Assembly: GCF_004027225.2 (NCBI RefSeq) | Contig: NC_044279.2 | Span: 32,404,705-32,468,704, forward strand | Length of the DNA: 64,000 bases | From: Strigops habroptila | Lineage: Eukaryota > Chordata > Aves > Psittaciformes > Psittacidae | Reading direction: 5' to 3' | In this document: in pieces, positions 33,901-45,690 of the stretch | How the letters are laid out: each line of letters begins with the position of its first letter | Numbering within the stretch: the first letter of the stretch is position 1 | Notes under the pieces: generated by a model | What the model was told of the DNA's origin: nothing | The model's input: the letters and a program-made list of their open reading frames with translations, nothing else | Database searches by the model: none | Translations under genes and position numbers: made by a program

Positions 33901-36900
33901 TGTTCTACACATTACTCCAGTGTTTGCCTTCATGATGTTGCGAAATGGTCAATTCTCTATAGAAGTCTTCTTAGGGCAATGGAAAGACTTAATAGATTCC
34001 TAGGTTGAAAAATGTGACTTTGTCCTGCAATTTATTAACTGCAATTAACTGAAAATTAACTTGTGAACTGTAACGTGTAAAAAATAATGAACTGTAATTA
34101 ACTGTAAAAGTGTTACTACTAAAGTACTACTCAGCAGTAGGTGCAGGGATCAGGGCTGATCATTTTATAATATGCAAGGCTTTATATGCAGATTCTTTTA
34201 AAAAAAAAGTTATACTGTTTCTGAAAGGACAATAACTTGCTTTTCAGTCTACTTACAGTAAGGATTAAGACTGTCCCAGTCCACTCTTATCACACCCGTT
34301 TTTCTTCTCTTATTCTTCTCTGTGTTGCGATCAACCTAAAAATGATTGAGCCACATTTCAGTCACACACTGCCCCCAAGCAGATGGATGGGATGGCTATG
34401 TCTGATGAGCTGAGAATTGAGAATTTCTGCTCCTGATTCTGTGCTCTGTTTGCAGCATTGTTCTTGTCTCTGTGTAGGAGACAAGGAACAGGAGTAAGCA
34501 AGAATGCAGACACATGGTCTCATTTATTCTGATTTGCTATTGAGGCAACAAGAGACTTTTCATGATGAACAGGGACTTGTACAGACCCCGGAAACACTGG
34601 CCTGCAATACTGGTTAAAATTTAAACTGCCTTTCATGCCTTCATGTTCTTCCTCTTATATCTGTTATCCTGATGGTTTACTCACATTACTTCCTCTCTTC
34701 TTACTTCCGTAATTTTATATTCAGCCTTTCCACCCACTTTCACCAAATCCAAGCCACCCAGAAGCAACAACCTTCACGCAGGAGTAACAACCTTGTCATC
34801 AAGTGGTTGCATTTGAACATTACACTGCTGGTACCACACACTTTTTCATTCTGATTTAATGATTTTTTCTTCAAATCTACTAAAAAATAAATAGTGGGAG
34901 TATAAATTTTTAACTACAACATACTTAGAGCTTTGCAGCAATTTATAATCGTAAACTCTGGAGGAAATCAGAGTATTATTTCAAGAATCAGGCAGGAATT
35001 TATGAAACTAATAAGCTTCACAAATTTACCAGATATTCCTTTTTTTTTAAAGTTTTTCTTCTGTAACAGAATTCCCAGTTGTCCATTAAAAACTTCCTGT
35101 ACTTTGAAAGTACTCTTTGTTCCTCTATTTTGGATTTAGCTATACTGAGCAGGAGTGCAGTTTACAGATAAGTCTACAATCTGTAGGAGGACTTGTCTGC
35201 CATTGTATCAACTTGTGCCATTTGCACAACTTAAATAGTAATAGTTCTGTTTCTTTTCCTGGTTATTAAGTCATTAATTTGATGTCAGATACTTGTCACA
35301 GGTCATTCCTTAAAGTTTTTTCCTCCATTTATAGAATCCCATAAGTTCTTTTAAAAGGAAAAATAACTTATACACATTTATGTCAACATTTCAGATTTTC
35401 TAAATTACTTTCCAAGCATTTATCATTTGTAAAAAGAAATCTCATTAAAATTGATATGTAGGAAACAGCCAGGCTTTTGTTACATGGTGCAGAACACCAT
35501 GCAGCAGTTCCGTAGTGTTACAGTTATTGAAAGTAATGCAATCAAAAACATGAAAAATGTTTTAGTATCAGCTGATTTGCAATTAATGCAATATATCAAA
35601 TTGCAGGCAGCGGGCTTGAATTTCAGGAGACCAGAGACATGGAAGAGGTGATACACATGCCATAACAGATGCTGAGTTTCCACACAAATGGACCTTTCAA
35701 AAGTGATTAGGGAAGGATTATGAATAAGATCTGTTTTTACATGCGTGGAAAATTCAGTAAAGTTATTATTATTTAAACCATCTCATCTTAGTGTTTCTTC
35801 GTACCTGCCATTTTCTAGGAAATGATGGGTTGCATGCGGTGGAATTACGGTCTAGTTTGCCACTAGGCATGTGGCAAACCCCAAGGGGGAACTGGTACTA
35901 AAACAGACGTTTTGGTAAAAAAAAAAAAAAAAAAAGAGAAAACAAACTCAAGGGTACTTTTGTATGAGAGCAATTACTTGTCATAAACTAAATAGTCTTT
36001 ATAATGCCTTCTGGCTTATCCCTTATAAAGTACAATGAATTTTGTCTTTTATTGTGTTTGGTTGGTTGGGGTTTTTTTTAGTTTGAGATAATACATTCTT
36101 GTATCACCCTAAAAAAAATCAAATAAAGAAGGATTAGCCTAAGTTTGTGATTAACTGGGCTTGGTCAGGCAAAAGGTTACTTATTTTAGTGCACAAAATA
36201 ATAAAACTAAATATCCTGTGCTCGACATGAAAGCTTTAAAAACGATGCTGCAGGCCTTAAGCATATAGAGCTGCTGCAGTTGTGTGTTTAACAAGATAAT
36301 GTATTTAACAGCATGTGAATGTCAAGGAGGAGGCACTGAAGAATGGTGCCAGGGGTTGGATTATGTATTGTCCTTCTATTCAGGAAACAAAGGTGGGGAC
36401 CAAAATATTATGTAAGTAAGTGCTGAGCTCTGTATCCTAATGAATAGAATAAATCAGCTTGTTTTTGCTGGACTATCACTATTGCTACAGGGCATGTCTC
36501 TGGCATGGACCTTTCCAACACTCTGAAGTATTGCTCCGTAGAATATATATGTTATTAAACTGATATTTTATTGATATTTTTAACATAAAAATTAAAAAAT
36601 ATTCACTAAGGCATGGGCCTGATACCACTTCTAACTTTTTAGGGGGTTTTGATTTGTATCCAGGCTCACTGTGAATATAAGTGGAACACTTTACCCACTA
36701 AAGAGTGAGTATATGTGTTCACCTGCTGCCCTGGCCTCAATTGAGAGCTTGCTAGGATATTGTTAGCATTTTGTGTTAGGGATCAGGTCTGATGAACCTG
36801 GAAGTTGAACGATATAGGCAGTAATGTCACAAACATGTCAAGCCATCACAAATTGGCTTGGCTACCAAAAGAAGTATCACCCCCACAACCACCAGCTTAA

Positions 36901-36960
36901 GTCTTCATGGCACTTGGCCTTTTTTTTTTCATTGGGTTATGCCAGTGACAGCATGGTAAG
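30901..36960. other. Non-coding, probable intron 1
   Basis: After the CpG island no domain-bearing frame is visible. The stretch is AT-rich with a 19-A run at 35917-35935. Direction and donor at 30625 suggest it is intronic to the gene starting at 30.5 kb. Confidence 0.4.
35917..35935. repeat. Poly-A run (19 A)
   Basis: Uninterrupted A19 followed by GAGAAAAC. No retroposed gene or target duplication recognised beside it. Confidence 0.9.
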
Positions 36961-37347
36961 AATCATAGAATCATAGAATAGTTAGGGTTGGAAAGGACCT
37001 TAAGATCATATAGTTCCAACCCCCCTGCCATAGGCAGGGAGACCTTGCCCTAAACCATGTCGCCCAAGGCTCTGTCCAACCTGGCCTTGAACACCGCTGG
37101 GGATGGAGCATTCACAACTTCCTTGGGCAACCCGTTCCAGTGCCTCACCACCCTCACAGTAGAGAACTTCTTCCTTACATCTAATCTAAACTTCCCCTGT
37201 TTACCCCTTGTCCTACCTGTTACCCTTGTCCTACCACTACAGTTCCTAAGGAAGAGTCCCTCCCCAGCATCCTTATAGGTCCCCTTCAGATACTGGAAGG
37301 CTGCTATGAGGTCTCCATGCAGCCTTCTTTTCTCCAGGCTGAGCAAG
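36961..37347 (-). mobile_element. CR1 LINE 3' fragment (minus strand)
   Basis: The plus strand opens with AATCATAGAATCATAGAATAG, the reversed CR1 octamers. It continues with GGTTGGAAAGGACCTTAAGATCAT and CCCCCTGCCATAGGCAGGGA, as in one CR1 subfamily. On the minus strand the frame reads LSLEKRRLHGDLIAAFQYLKG, KFRLDVRKKFSTVRVVRHWNGLPKEV and APSPAVFKARLDRALGDMV, the C-terminal CR1 ORF2 blocks. The 5' truncation is near 37347. A 19-bp internal duplication (about 37201-37237) adds a second G-R-T-R. Confidence 0.95.
37201..37237. repeat. 19-bp imperfect tandem duplication within the CR1 copy
   Basis: TTACCCCTTGTCCTACCTG is followed by TTACCCTTGTCCTACCAC. The unit is normally single in CR1, so this arose within this copy or its source element. 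Confidence 0.75.
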
Positions 37348-40300
37348 GCTGTAAAGAAGGACACTGTATCCTTTATCTTCTTACTGCCAGTGTTGGTGGG
37401 AAATGAAAACTGGCAGTCAGGCAAACTGTCAGCAAACAATAGATTTTGTTTGATAGTCAGTGTAAGGATACAAACATCTGACCACAGAATCCTTTGTCTT
37501 CTGCACCCCTCACACTTTACTCAGGCATTCCACATCTCTCTGGAGGCTCTGTGACAGGAGGAGTGTCTTGAGCGCTTCCTGAGGTATTATATGGGCATCT
37601 GAAAGATATTTTTGCTTGAGTCAATGGAATTATCTCTAATTATTCTCACCTATCCCAAACTCAACCATTTGATTATAACAATAGACATACAGACCCGATT
37701 CCCTGCAGGATTTCAGAAGTCAGATCCTGAAGCATTACTAGAACTAAATAAGAAAAAAGAAGTCCTCAACCTCAAGGTGGCCCAATTTAATCTTTGATCA
37801 GTCCCCACTCCTCTGCAGGATTCAGAATCACTCCTCAATCTCATTACGTACACATGGGATATCTTCCCCAAGGAAGTTAAGAGGTGTGCTCAGGTCCCAC
37901 GTTTGTATATACATGGTTTCATACTCTGCCTAAGAGAAGATGACTCACCGAACACAGTTGTTGGTTTATCAGGGATGGACTGCTGAGTGGCAAAGGGTAG
38001 GGAAAGGAGGAGACTTGGTCGTTCATTAACATCAGGCAGCCCAGCACATATTCTTCCATTGTGTGATACCATCAAATGGGACTATAATCCCTTTTTCCCA
38101 TTCCTATCCTGCATCCATGTCAGAACAGCTGTCTCTTCACAAGCCTTTCAGTTCCAAACCTTATCAATACAGATGGTCCATCTTCTATGGAGCAATAGAC
38201 CTGTTGAAAGGCATATTTCTGAATGCAAAATAGGCAGAGCCTAGATTGTTTTTCTAATGGAAATAGCCATATGAATAAAATGTGTGTGTTCTGTTTGTAA
38301 AAGGATAAGATTCAGACTAGCATAGACCCCCTTAGCAGGAAGAGCCATGAAGACTGAAGGGGTTTGGAAAGAGACCACATTTAAACATTTTTAATGATTT
38401 AGATTGGAAAATTAACAAAAATATACTAAAACACAAACTGACTGAACTTCAAGCAGTGTAGTTGCAAGTCTGCTGGAGTATAAACTTCCTCAGATTGATT
38501 TTATGCCTCGTGGTAGAAATTGCTTCTTAGTTTCAAAATATTGTATGAAGGCTGAATAAGATTGAACCCTTCAATTTGGTGTTTACATTAAATAATTTCC
38601 AACTAAGCTACTATTCATCAGTATTCTTTAGACATAACTAAAAATCAAAGTTTTGTAGGAACAGCCAATAACAGCAGATTTTGCTTTGCTTTTATAGTTT
38701 CCCTTCCTTTCAATTTCCTGTTAGTGGATTTACCCTGACCCCATTAATCTGGTTAGTCAGGTTCTTCAGCATTTTTTTTAGATGAGGTTTATCGTGGGAC
38801 CTGAAATATTTGCAGAGGAGAGGGCTTACAGTGCAGTCATCAGAATGAGCTGCTGTGCCAGTGTTCTATAGGAAGCAGCCACCACCTCTCTTCTGTTCAA
38901 GTGCTGTTTGAGAGCAGTTGCTGCAGCAGGCTACATGTCTGGTAACTTGAATGTTCATGATGTGTTTCTGTCCTATGGGCTTCTAGCTTGGGTGGATGTT
39001 TTGCTAAGGCATCTGCTTTTCACACTGTCTACAGGAAGGTCTTGGTTCTTGCTCTGCTGCTGCAGCAGAGAACCGTGACCTGACCCCCAACCATTACTAC
39101 TTTGGGAAATTACAGTCAGATGAGGAATCTTCACTGGGTAGGGAAGAGAATCTGGAATTAGGAGTGGGAGCAAGAAGCACTTGTGTTGACATGCAGAATC
39201 TCCTATGCTGTGGCAGTCTTCTGGTCAGGAGAAGGGGATAAGATTAGAGACTTCTCAGCAGGTGAGATTGTGGGTTCTTTCCTTCCTTTGTGGGAAGAAT
39301 ATTTAACCAGAAAATGTCATTTGCATTGCAGATCATGGTGGAAAGTATAAGACATGATTATAAAATGTTGTTGGTGTAGCAATCCTTCTAAAAAATGCTG
39401 GGAACTGATATCAGTAATCCAAGGACGTGCTGCTATGATCTGGCACAGTGAAGGAGCTGAAGAGCCACGTCCTGACTGTGGAAAAGCTGGGGTCTATTGC
39501 TGTCAGTGGAGGGAGCTTGAAATAAACACCAAAGACTAGATCTTAGATCAGTGGAGAGATTCCTGTTGCACAGACTAGGGGCTTGACTGAAGGGTCTGGT
39601 AAAATAAGACATGTTGAAGAAATGGAAAGAGCGAGAACATGGAAGTAAAGGCAAAACATCCATTGAGACCGGGGTACAGCCTAAGAAAGGAAGTAAGTTA
39701 AGGGACAGAGGAAGAACTCTTGGTGGTATTCATAAGGGTAAAGCAGACCAGTGCAGCTGTTCACCTATTTGTCTGGTCAGGAACTCATAAGCAGCGGCAT
39801 AAAGATTCTTCCAAGTTAGTTCATCAGGAAAATAAGCTGCAGCAAGGGACCAAGGTAATATAACTGTGGGTGCAGTGAATCGAAATAACTCATCTGTGGC
39901 TTTTTCATGCACCTTTTTAATATATAGTAAAAATCACAATGTGTTCATAGGTAATTTATCCAGCACAAAAAAAAAAATACTATATTTATACCATTAATTA
40001 TTTGCAAAAAAATTGCACTGCTCTAGGTTTGGCACTGCCCTTAGAGATAATAACATTTAACGAAACAAGGCTGAGACGATGATCCAGAGGGCTCTAGCAT
40101 TGCCAGAGAGTTTTATTAGGTTTTGTGCAATATTAGTAAAATTATTAGTGTTCTTTTTCTATGTGTTTTTTTTCGTTAAGTACTCTAATGGAGTTTTTAT
40201 AGGCATTAATGAACAAGGATGAGATCAAACAATGCACACTTTACCCTTGTGAGCAGTCCTATTGACTAGAGCGGGAATAGCATTATTTTTTTGTAAATGC

Positions 40301-43300
40301 TATTCATAGTAGAGAATGCAGAACTAGTCCCTAATGGAGGAAATATCTCTATTAAATCTTCCATCATCTCTGTATATACTGATTTATTCTAGGAGAAATA
40401 ATTAAATTCATTTAATTATTCTGCTGTCTATAAAAGACAAGAAGGAATTTGCACAAAAGCACAGTTTAATCTACAACCTGATGGCGGTGCTTAAGACAAA
40501 CAGCCCAGCAAAAACTTAAAAATATAATGTATTATTTATTAAAAAAAAGATGAAGAAATCAATATGACCTGAAGAATAAATAAGTCAATGCTGGATTTTA
40601 ATTTATCTTTTTTTTTAAACTTATTCCTTGCTGATGATAAAGTGAGGAGAGAAGAAGCTTCAAGGGCAATGCAGTCCCACCAAGTAGAGCTCCACATGTT
40701 TTTGTTAGTTTATTGGTGTTTGCAATAAGAGCAAAGCTCTCTTTTAGACCTCTCATGCACAGAAGAAGGTGGTTTTAGTTAAAAGTTGGTTATTAAGCTG
40801 GAGCTGTGAGAAGCAAAATCTGAAGTGTCCTTCAATTGCTAAAACTACGAAGTATTCCCTGATTAGGAAACAAAAATATACAGTTTATTTCTAAACTCTG
40901 AGTCCAGCCCTGGGAATGCTTAAAGATATGAGCCTTTGCACCCACACACACAGAGTAGCTCAAAAATGCCTGTAGGTTTTGACTTTAAACTCAGTATTTT
41001 CACAGTCAAAGTAATTAAAAGTATCTTTTTGGGACCCTCCTGTAAACACAGTGTACAACAGCTGAGTGTAGGAAATACTTTAAAGCAAACATGCTGAGAA
41101 ACTCATTACAGAAATTCAAATAAATCTCCTTCGAGACATGTAAATTTAATAGCAATGTGTATAATTTTATAAACATATTTCAAACTTAAGATTTCTAATT
41201 AGATAGCTCATTGTTCCATAGGCGCTGAAGTCTAACCAAACAGTGATCTGCAATTACAATTTGGTTAATCATTTCAGTTCCCAATAAAAAGGCTCCACAG
41301 CTGCCTGGAGGCTTGGCATAGGTGAGGAACACCATGGGATCAGCTTAGCTGCTAAAAAAGCTGTGTTTGTAGCTGGTGGCCACTGCCATGCATGGGCTGG
41401 CCTCCTGTAAATCACAGTGAAGTCAGGGTACACTCCCTCCCATGGAACTGGGCAGTGATGCTGACAGTATGCTTGGGGTTGATCTTGGGAAGTCTCATGG
41501 CACAAGCAAAAGTGGTTTGTCTTCTTTGTGTTTCCTGCCTGTGGGCAGCTGATTTGGGTTAGTTGCTCTGGGATTAAAAAGAAACAAACAATAACAGAAA
41601 AATCCTTTAACATTATTTTAAGCAATGAAGAAAACTCTTTCAGATTCAGGAAGGCACTCAGGGACTGGCAAGAGACCGGGTCACATTGCACGTTCGAGCA
41701 GTGATGTGCTTCAGCACTCGAGGGGATAAAAACAGGTTATCACACTCTTGACCAGAGACTCAATTCTACAGTCCCCACCAAAGCGTTAGGTCACACTCCT
41801 GCAGCAAATCAGCCTTCAGAGATATGCATGTTTATTAGGCCAGGTTCTGAGCATACATGTGATCTAGGCAGAGAAGGTAGAGTGCTTACCCAAAAAGTGC
41901 TTCTTGGTTTTATCCTTTGTACTTCTTTAAATACCAGCAATATTGTGGTTTAATGGAGCTGATTTGAGTCAGATCTCACTTACAGCTCCTCTGAAATTTC
42001 TCAGGGAAAGAAAACACATAAAACTGGTGACATTTATGATGTTTGGGCTCAAATAGTATAGCGCTACTCATTGATAGCTGTTACATTGCCACAATTTCAC
42101 ATATCCTCTCAGCCCATGGTAGGAATCCTGGTTTTTACAGTATTACCTGCAGCTGGCTCCTGTAGTCCTCTCACAACAGCATAAACCTCTGAGGTAGCAG
42201 GCTGCTGCTCATCTCTGTGCATCAGTCTGTGTAGGGACATATTACAAGCCAAACATGACACAAACATAAGAACAATCCTTTTGAGTTAAGCAGAACCATC
42301 AGCATCCATGAAGTTATTTAGGTGTGTAAATGTTGCAGTCTCAGCCCCCAGGGACTGTATATTGCTGTTCAGAGTGGGGTTTTTTCATTAGTGTTGTTTT
42401 TTTTCCAGTGGTTTATTTTCCAAAGCTATTCATAACGGGAGCATAAATATCTTGTCTGAACAACAGTAGTCTATCAGTTGTGGTCACTGTATCCTTGCCT
42501 TTCTCTTTGCTTGTTCCCTCTGAATGCAGGAGAGTTTAATTAAATGTTTGGGGGATAGATGATAATCCATCAGAGGAGTTTCTGCATCTCTCACTGCATA
42601 CAGTTCACTGAACAAACCCACTGACCATTCTCCTCAACAGGATGTTCCTTAGGAACACTTTGCACGCAAAAATAAACTCCAGAGATACCCTGTTTGCTTT
42701 CAGGATGAGTCTTTCCATTATTTTTCATGTCCTTCACTATTTTCTTCACTGTTTTATTGTGTCATCTTTAGGGTCAGTGGTTCTGATTATTTTTTACATC
42801 CTCTCACTTCCACAGTTCTGAAGAAATGGATTAGAATCTCAGTGGAAATGAATTTGTGAGGGGGAGTATGGCTGCGTTTCTCAGCACTGGTTGTACACTC
42901 ATGAAGATCTGTAATTTTGTAAAAACTGACCAAGCCCTATGTTTGTTCCTGTGTTACTGCCATCTGGTATGTTCATAACGTCATAAAACAGTTTAGCAGG
43001 ACTATAGACACCAACGTAAAATGTTTTTCCATGCTTTCCTGAGCAAAGCTTGCATCTCCTCCTTTGTGGGCTGCTTTTAAGATTTCATGGAGTTACACTG
43101 TGAAATAGGTGAGTCAGGAGGAAAACAAGAGAATTTCTGTCTGTCTTTTTCCTCCTTATTATCTCGCTGCTTGGTTTTGTTACAGCTGAATCATATCTAA
43201 GATTCAAAGCCAGTCATTTTTCATTAGAGTCGTTAGTGTATAGTCCTGACTTCTTTATTCTTCCTCCTAAGATAAGCTATCAAAATACGTATTTTCCGCA

Positions 43301-45495
43301 TTTTTATGCTACCTGCCAAACAAAAGGAGACTTGTACTTTAAAATTCACCTGCATTCTTTCCTGACAAGTTCTTAGACTGAATGCAGTCATTCTGGGATG
43401 GCTAAGTTTCTAGGAACAATTGTTAGAGAAATCTAGAAATGGCACTTTACACCACACTATCATGTGCTTAAATGGTTGTCTAAAGCTGCTTCCACTGTTT
43501 CCATTCTGAAAGCACAATGGTGCTGCGTGACCACACTGAAATCTGAAGTATGACATTACCCAGGGAATGATGCCTCTTTATGTGTTGCTTATAAACACAA
43601 ACCGAAAGGCGACATAATATCTAGATACCTAATACATTATTAGCATTGTTGCACATCAAGCGCTCAAAAAGCTCATGCTATCCCATGGGCAGCACTGTTA
43701 ATATTTCTCAGGTATCTGTGGCATCTGACTCGGAGTGTATAGTCATATGTAGTGTATCTGAGAAGATTTCTAATGTGCCACCTCATGGAGTGGGGGTGAA
43801 TGGAGTGGAGGTGAATGACAACTTACTGCTCTTCACTCTTCCCAGTGTTAAGAAGCGTAAGAAGCAGTTAAAGGTTCAAAAGCTGTAGAGATAAATTTAT
43901 TCATTAAAAGCCAGAAGATACCTAAAACAAAAATATCCTGCTTCTGTCTGATTGTATACTGTGGGAGCTTCACTGCCTCTGTGCTTTCATCTTATACTTC
44001 AGAACATTGAAAGGTGGTTTAGGCCCAGAGCACCATTTTTTCTCTCTTGGGGAAAAGGAGGCTGTCTAGGTGTACCACTGAGATGATCCATAAGTGCATT
44101 CTTGTGCTCTTGTGTGCCCTTGTTCTTCTTTGGTTGTATGCGTATGCTGTTTCTTAAAAATTACTGACCTTGTGAAAAACTGGTGAACAGCCTTACAGTC
44201 GAGAACAAGAAGGCATGGACAGAGGCAAGCTGTAGGCCAAAAACTCCATTATAACATAAATCTGGGGACTAGGAGCAGGTAGTGTATCCAAGGACAAAAG
44301 CCAGGAGTTAGTGATAAGCACTGCAGCTGAATGGCCACAGGCAAGTGGTGTGTTTCCTTCTCACATCTGATAGAAAGGACAAGCCATCAGTCCAGCTCGC
44401 AAGCCAGGTGACAGACCACCTGTTCCAGCAAGAAGCTGATTGCAGTAAAAGGTGCAGTCTGATGGTGGCATTACCTTGAAAAGCTAATAGCATTACCAAC
44501 CTTGCCTAAGCTCAAGGCTTACTCTGGGTAAATGTGCAAGGCCTGATCTGTGCATTCATGTCACCTAAAGCTGGGGGCTCTTTACCAGTAACTGAAATGA
44601 CCAAGACCTTCAGCACAGCATCCTCTTTCCAAGGGAATCCACTGCATTTTTCCATCCTTGTCTTGCAAGAGGACTGTAATGGCTGTTGAAATCTTACCTC
44701 CTTCTACTTCCAGGTTCTCAAAGTCCAGGGAAATATGTGTGTATTCACTCTGGAGTTTGTTTTTATTGCCTTCATATTTTCCAAATGTGTTTTTGTATAA
44801 ATGTCTTGAGTAGAAATTTTCACATGCGTCTATTTTTTGCCATTACTTGTATAGTGGACTTTTCAATGCCAGGCAGAGAGCATATTCTTATTTTCCACCA
44901 GGCTGCCCACATTACTGTTACTAGAAAGCTGCGTGCGCACATGCATCCCTCTTGTTAATGCCTCTTTTCCCAGAAAGTAATTTAGAAAACCTCTGTGTCT
45001 TCAAAACCACAGCTGTTTGCCATGAAGCTGTCAGACGTTGCCCAGCTGTAGTTGCTGGACGTTGTGAATTGAATTGTCAGCAGAAACCAGAACTTTTTAC
45101 TCATAGTGAATGTAATAAACTAAAACACACCGGAGGTTTTTTCCATCCTGGTACTGAATTTGCACTAATTACATTATTCTGAACTGACTTTTTAAACTTA
45201 CTAAATTTGATATGTGAGTTGCTAAGAAAAAGTGTCCATAGTTATTATGATTACTTTTCTTACAGTGCATTTTGAAATTACCCAGCAGCAGAGCAGAGTG
45301 GACCACTAATCAAATTGTCTGATTAGGTGAAATCCTAGACTTTCAGCAAAGTTTTCTCATGCCAAATTGCAGTAATAATTGTTCCATCACTTCTCCTCAA
45401 GGGAATCTCTCAAATGCTTCAGATATAATTTAATTTCTAAACTGACTGTATAATTAAATAATACAGTATAGCGAGCAGTAATCTTTCTCTATATT
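37348..45495. other. Long non-coding stretch, probable intron
   Basis: No transposon tail, exon or RNA gene supported. Open frames such as 41269-41691 (-, 140 codons), 39730-39912 (-) and 43646-43888 (+) have no recognisable domain. The 40010-40300 part is homogeneous, non-repetitive and rich in homeobox-type cores, so it might be a conserved element. A 15-bp duplication lies at 43785-43814. Confidence 0.4.
43785..43814. repeat. 15-bp tandem duplication
   Basis: ATGGAGTGGGGGTGA (43785-43799) is followed by ATGGAGTGGAGGTGA (43800-43814), differing at one base. Confidence 0.88.
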
Positions 45496-45499
45496 TATA

Positions 45500-45690
45500 T
45501 GTAAATATTACCGGTTACCAGCAGGAGCCACAGCATCCCTAATTGGCTGTGGCTAATTATATATTATGTCTAAAAAATGTTAACATTAAGGTTACAAAGT
45601 CAAGCACTTAGAAGTTGGGCAATGTCAGCATTAACGTTGCCCAGGCAACTTCAATTTTCCTGCCGTTTGTTTGCATGCGTGTTAAGGTTT
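45500..45690. promoter_or_regulatory. Candidate enhancer with a perfect RFX X-box
   Basis: The perfect palindrome GTTGCC-CA-GGCAAC (45636-45649) is the textbook RFX-family X-box. About 90 bases upstream lie CTAATTGGCTGTGGCTAATTA (two homeobox-type TAATT cores around a RUNX-like TGTGGC), and TTAACATTAAGG follows. X-boxes mark ciliary, MHC-II and neuronal enhancers. Function and conservation are inference from motifs only. Confidence 0.45.

Noticed and set aside
39730..39912. Minus-strand frame with a protein-like look (aromatic-rich, balanced)
   Set aside because: Only 60 codons, no recognised family, and no repeat or exon signals around it.
41269..41691. 140-codon minus-strand frame
   Set aside because: No domain, no splice context and AT-rich neighbourhood. 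Compatible with chance in 64 kb over six frames.
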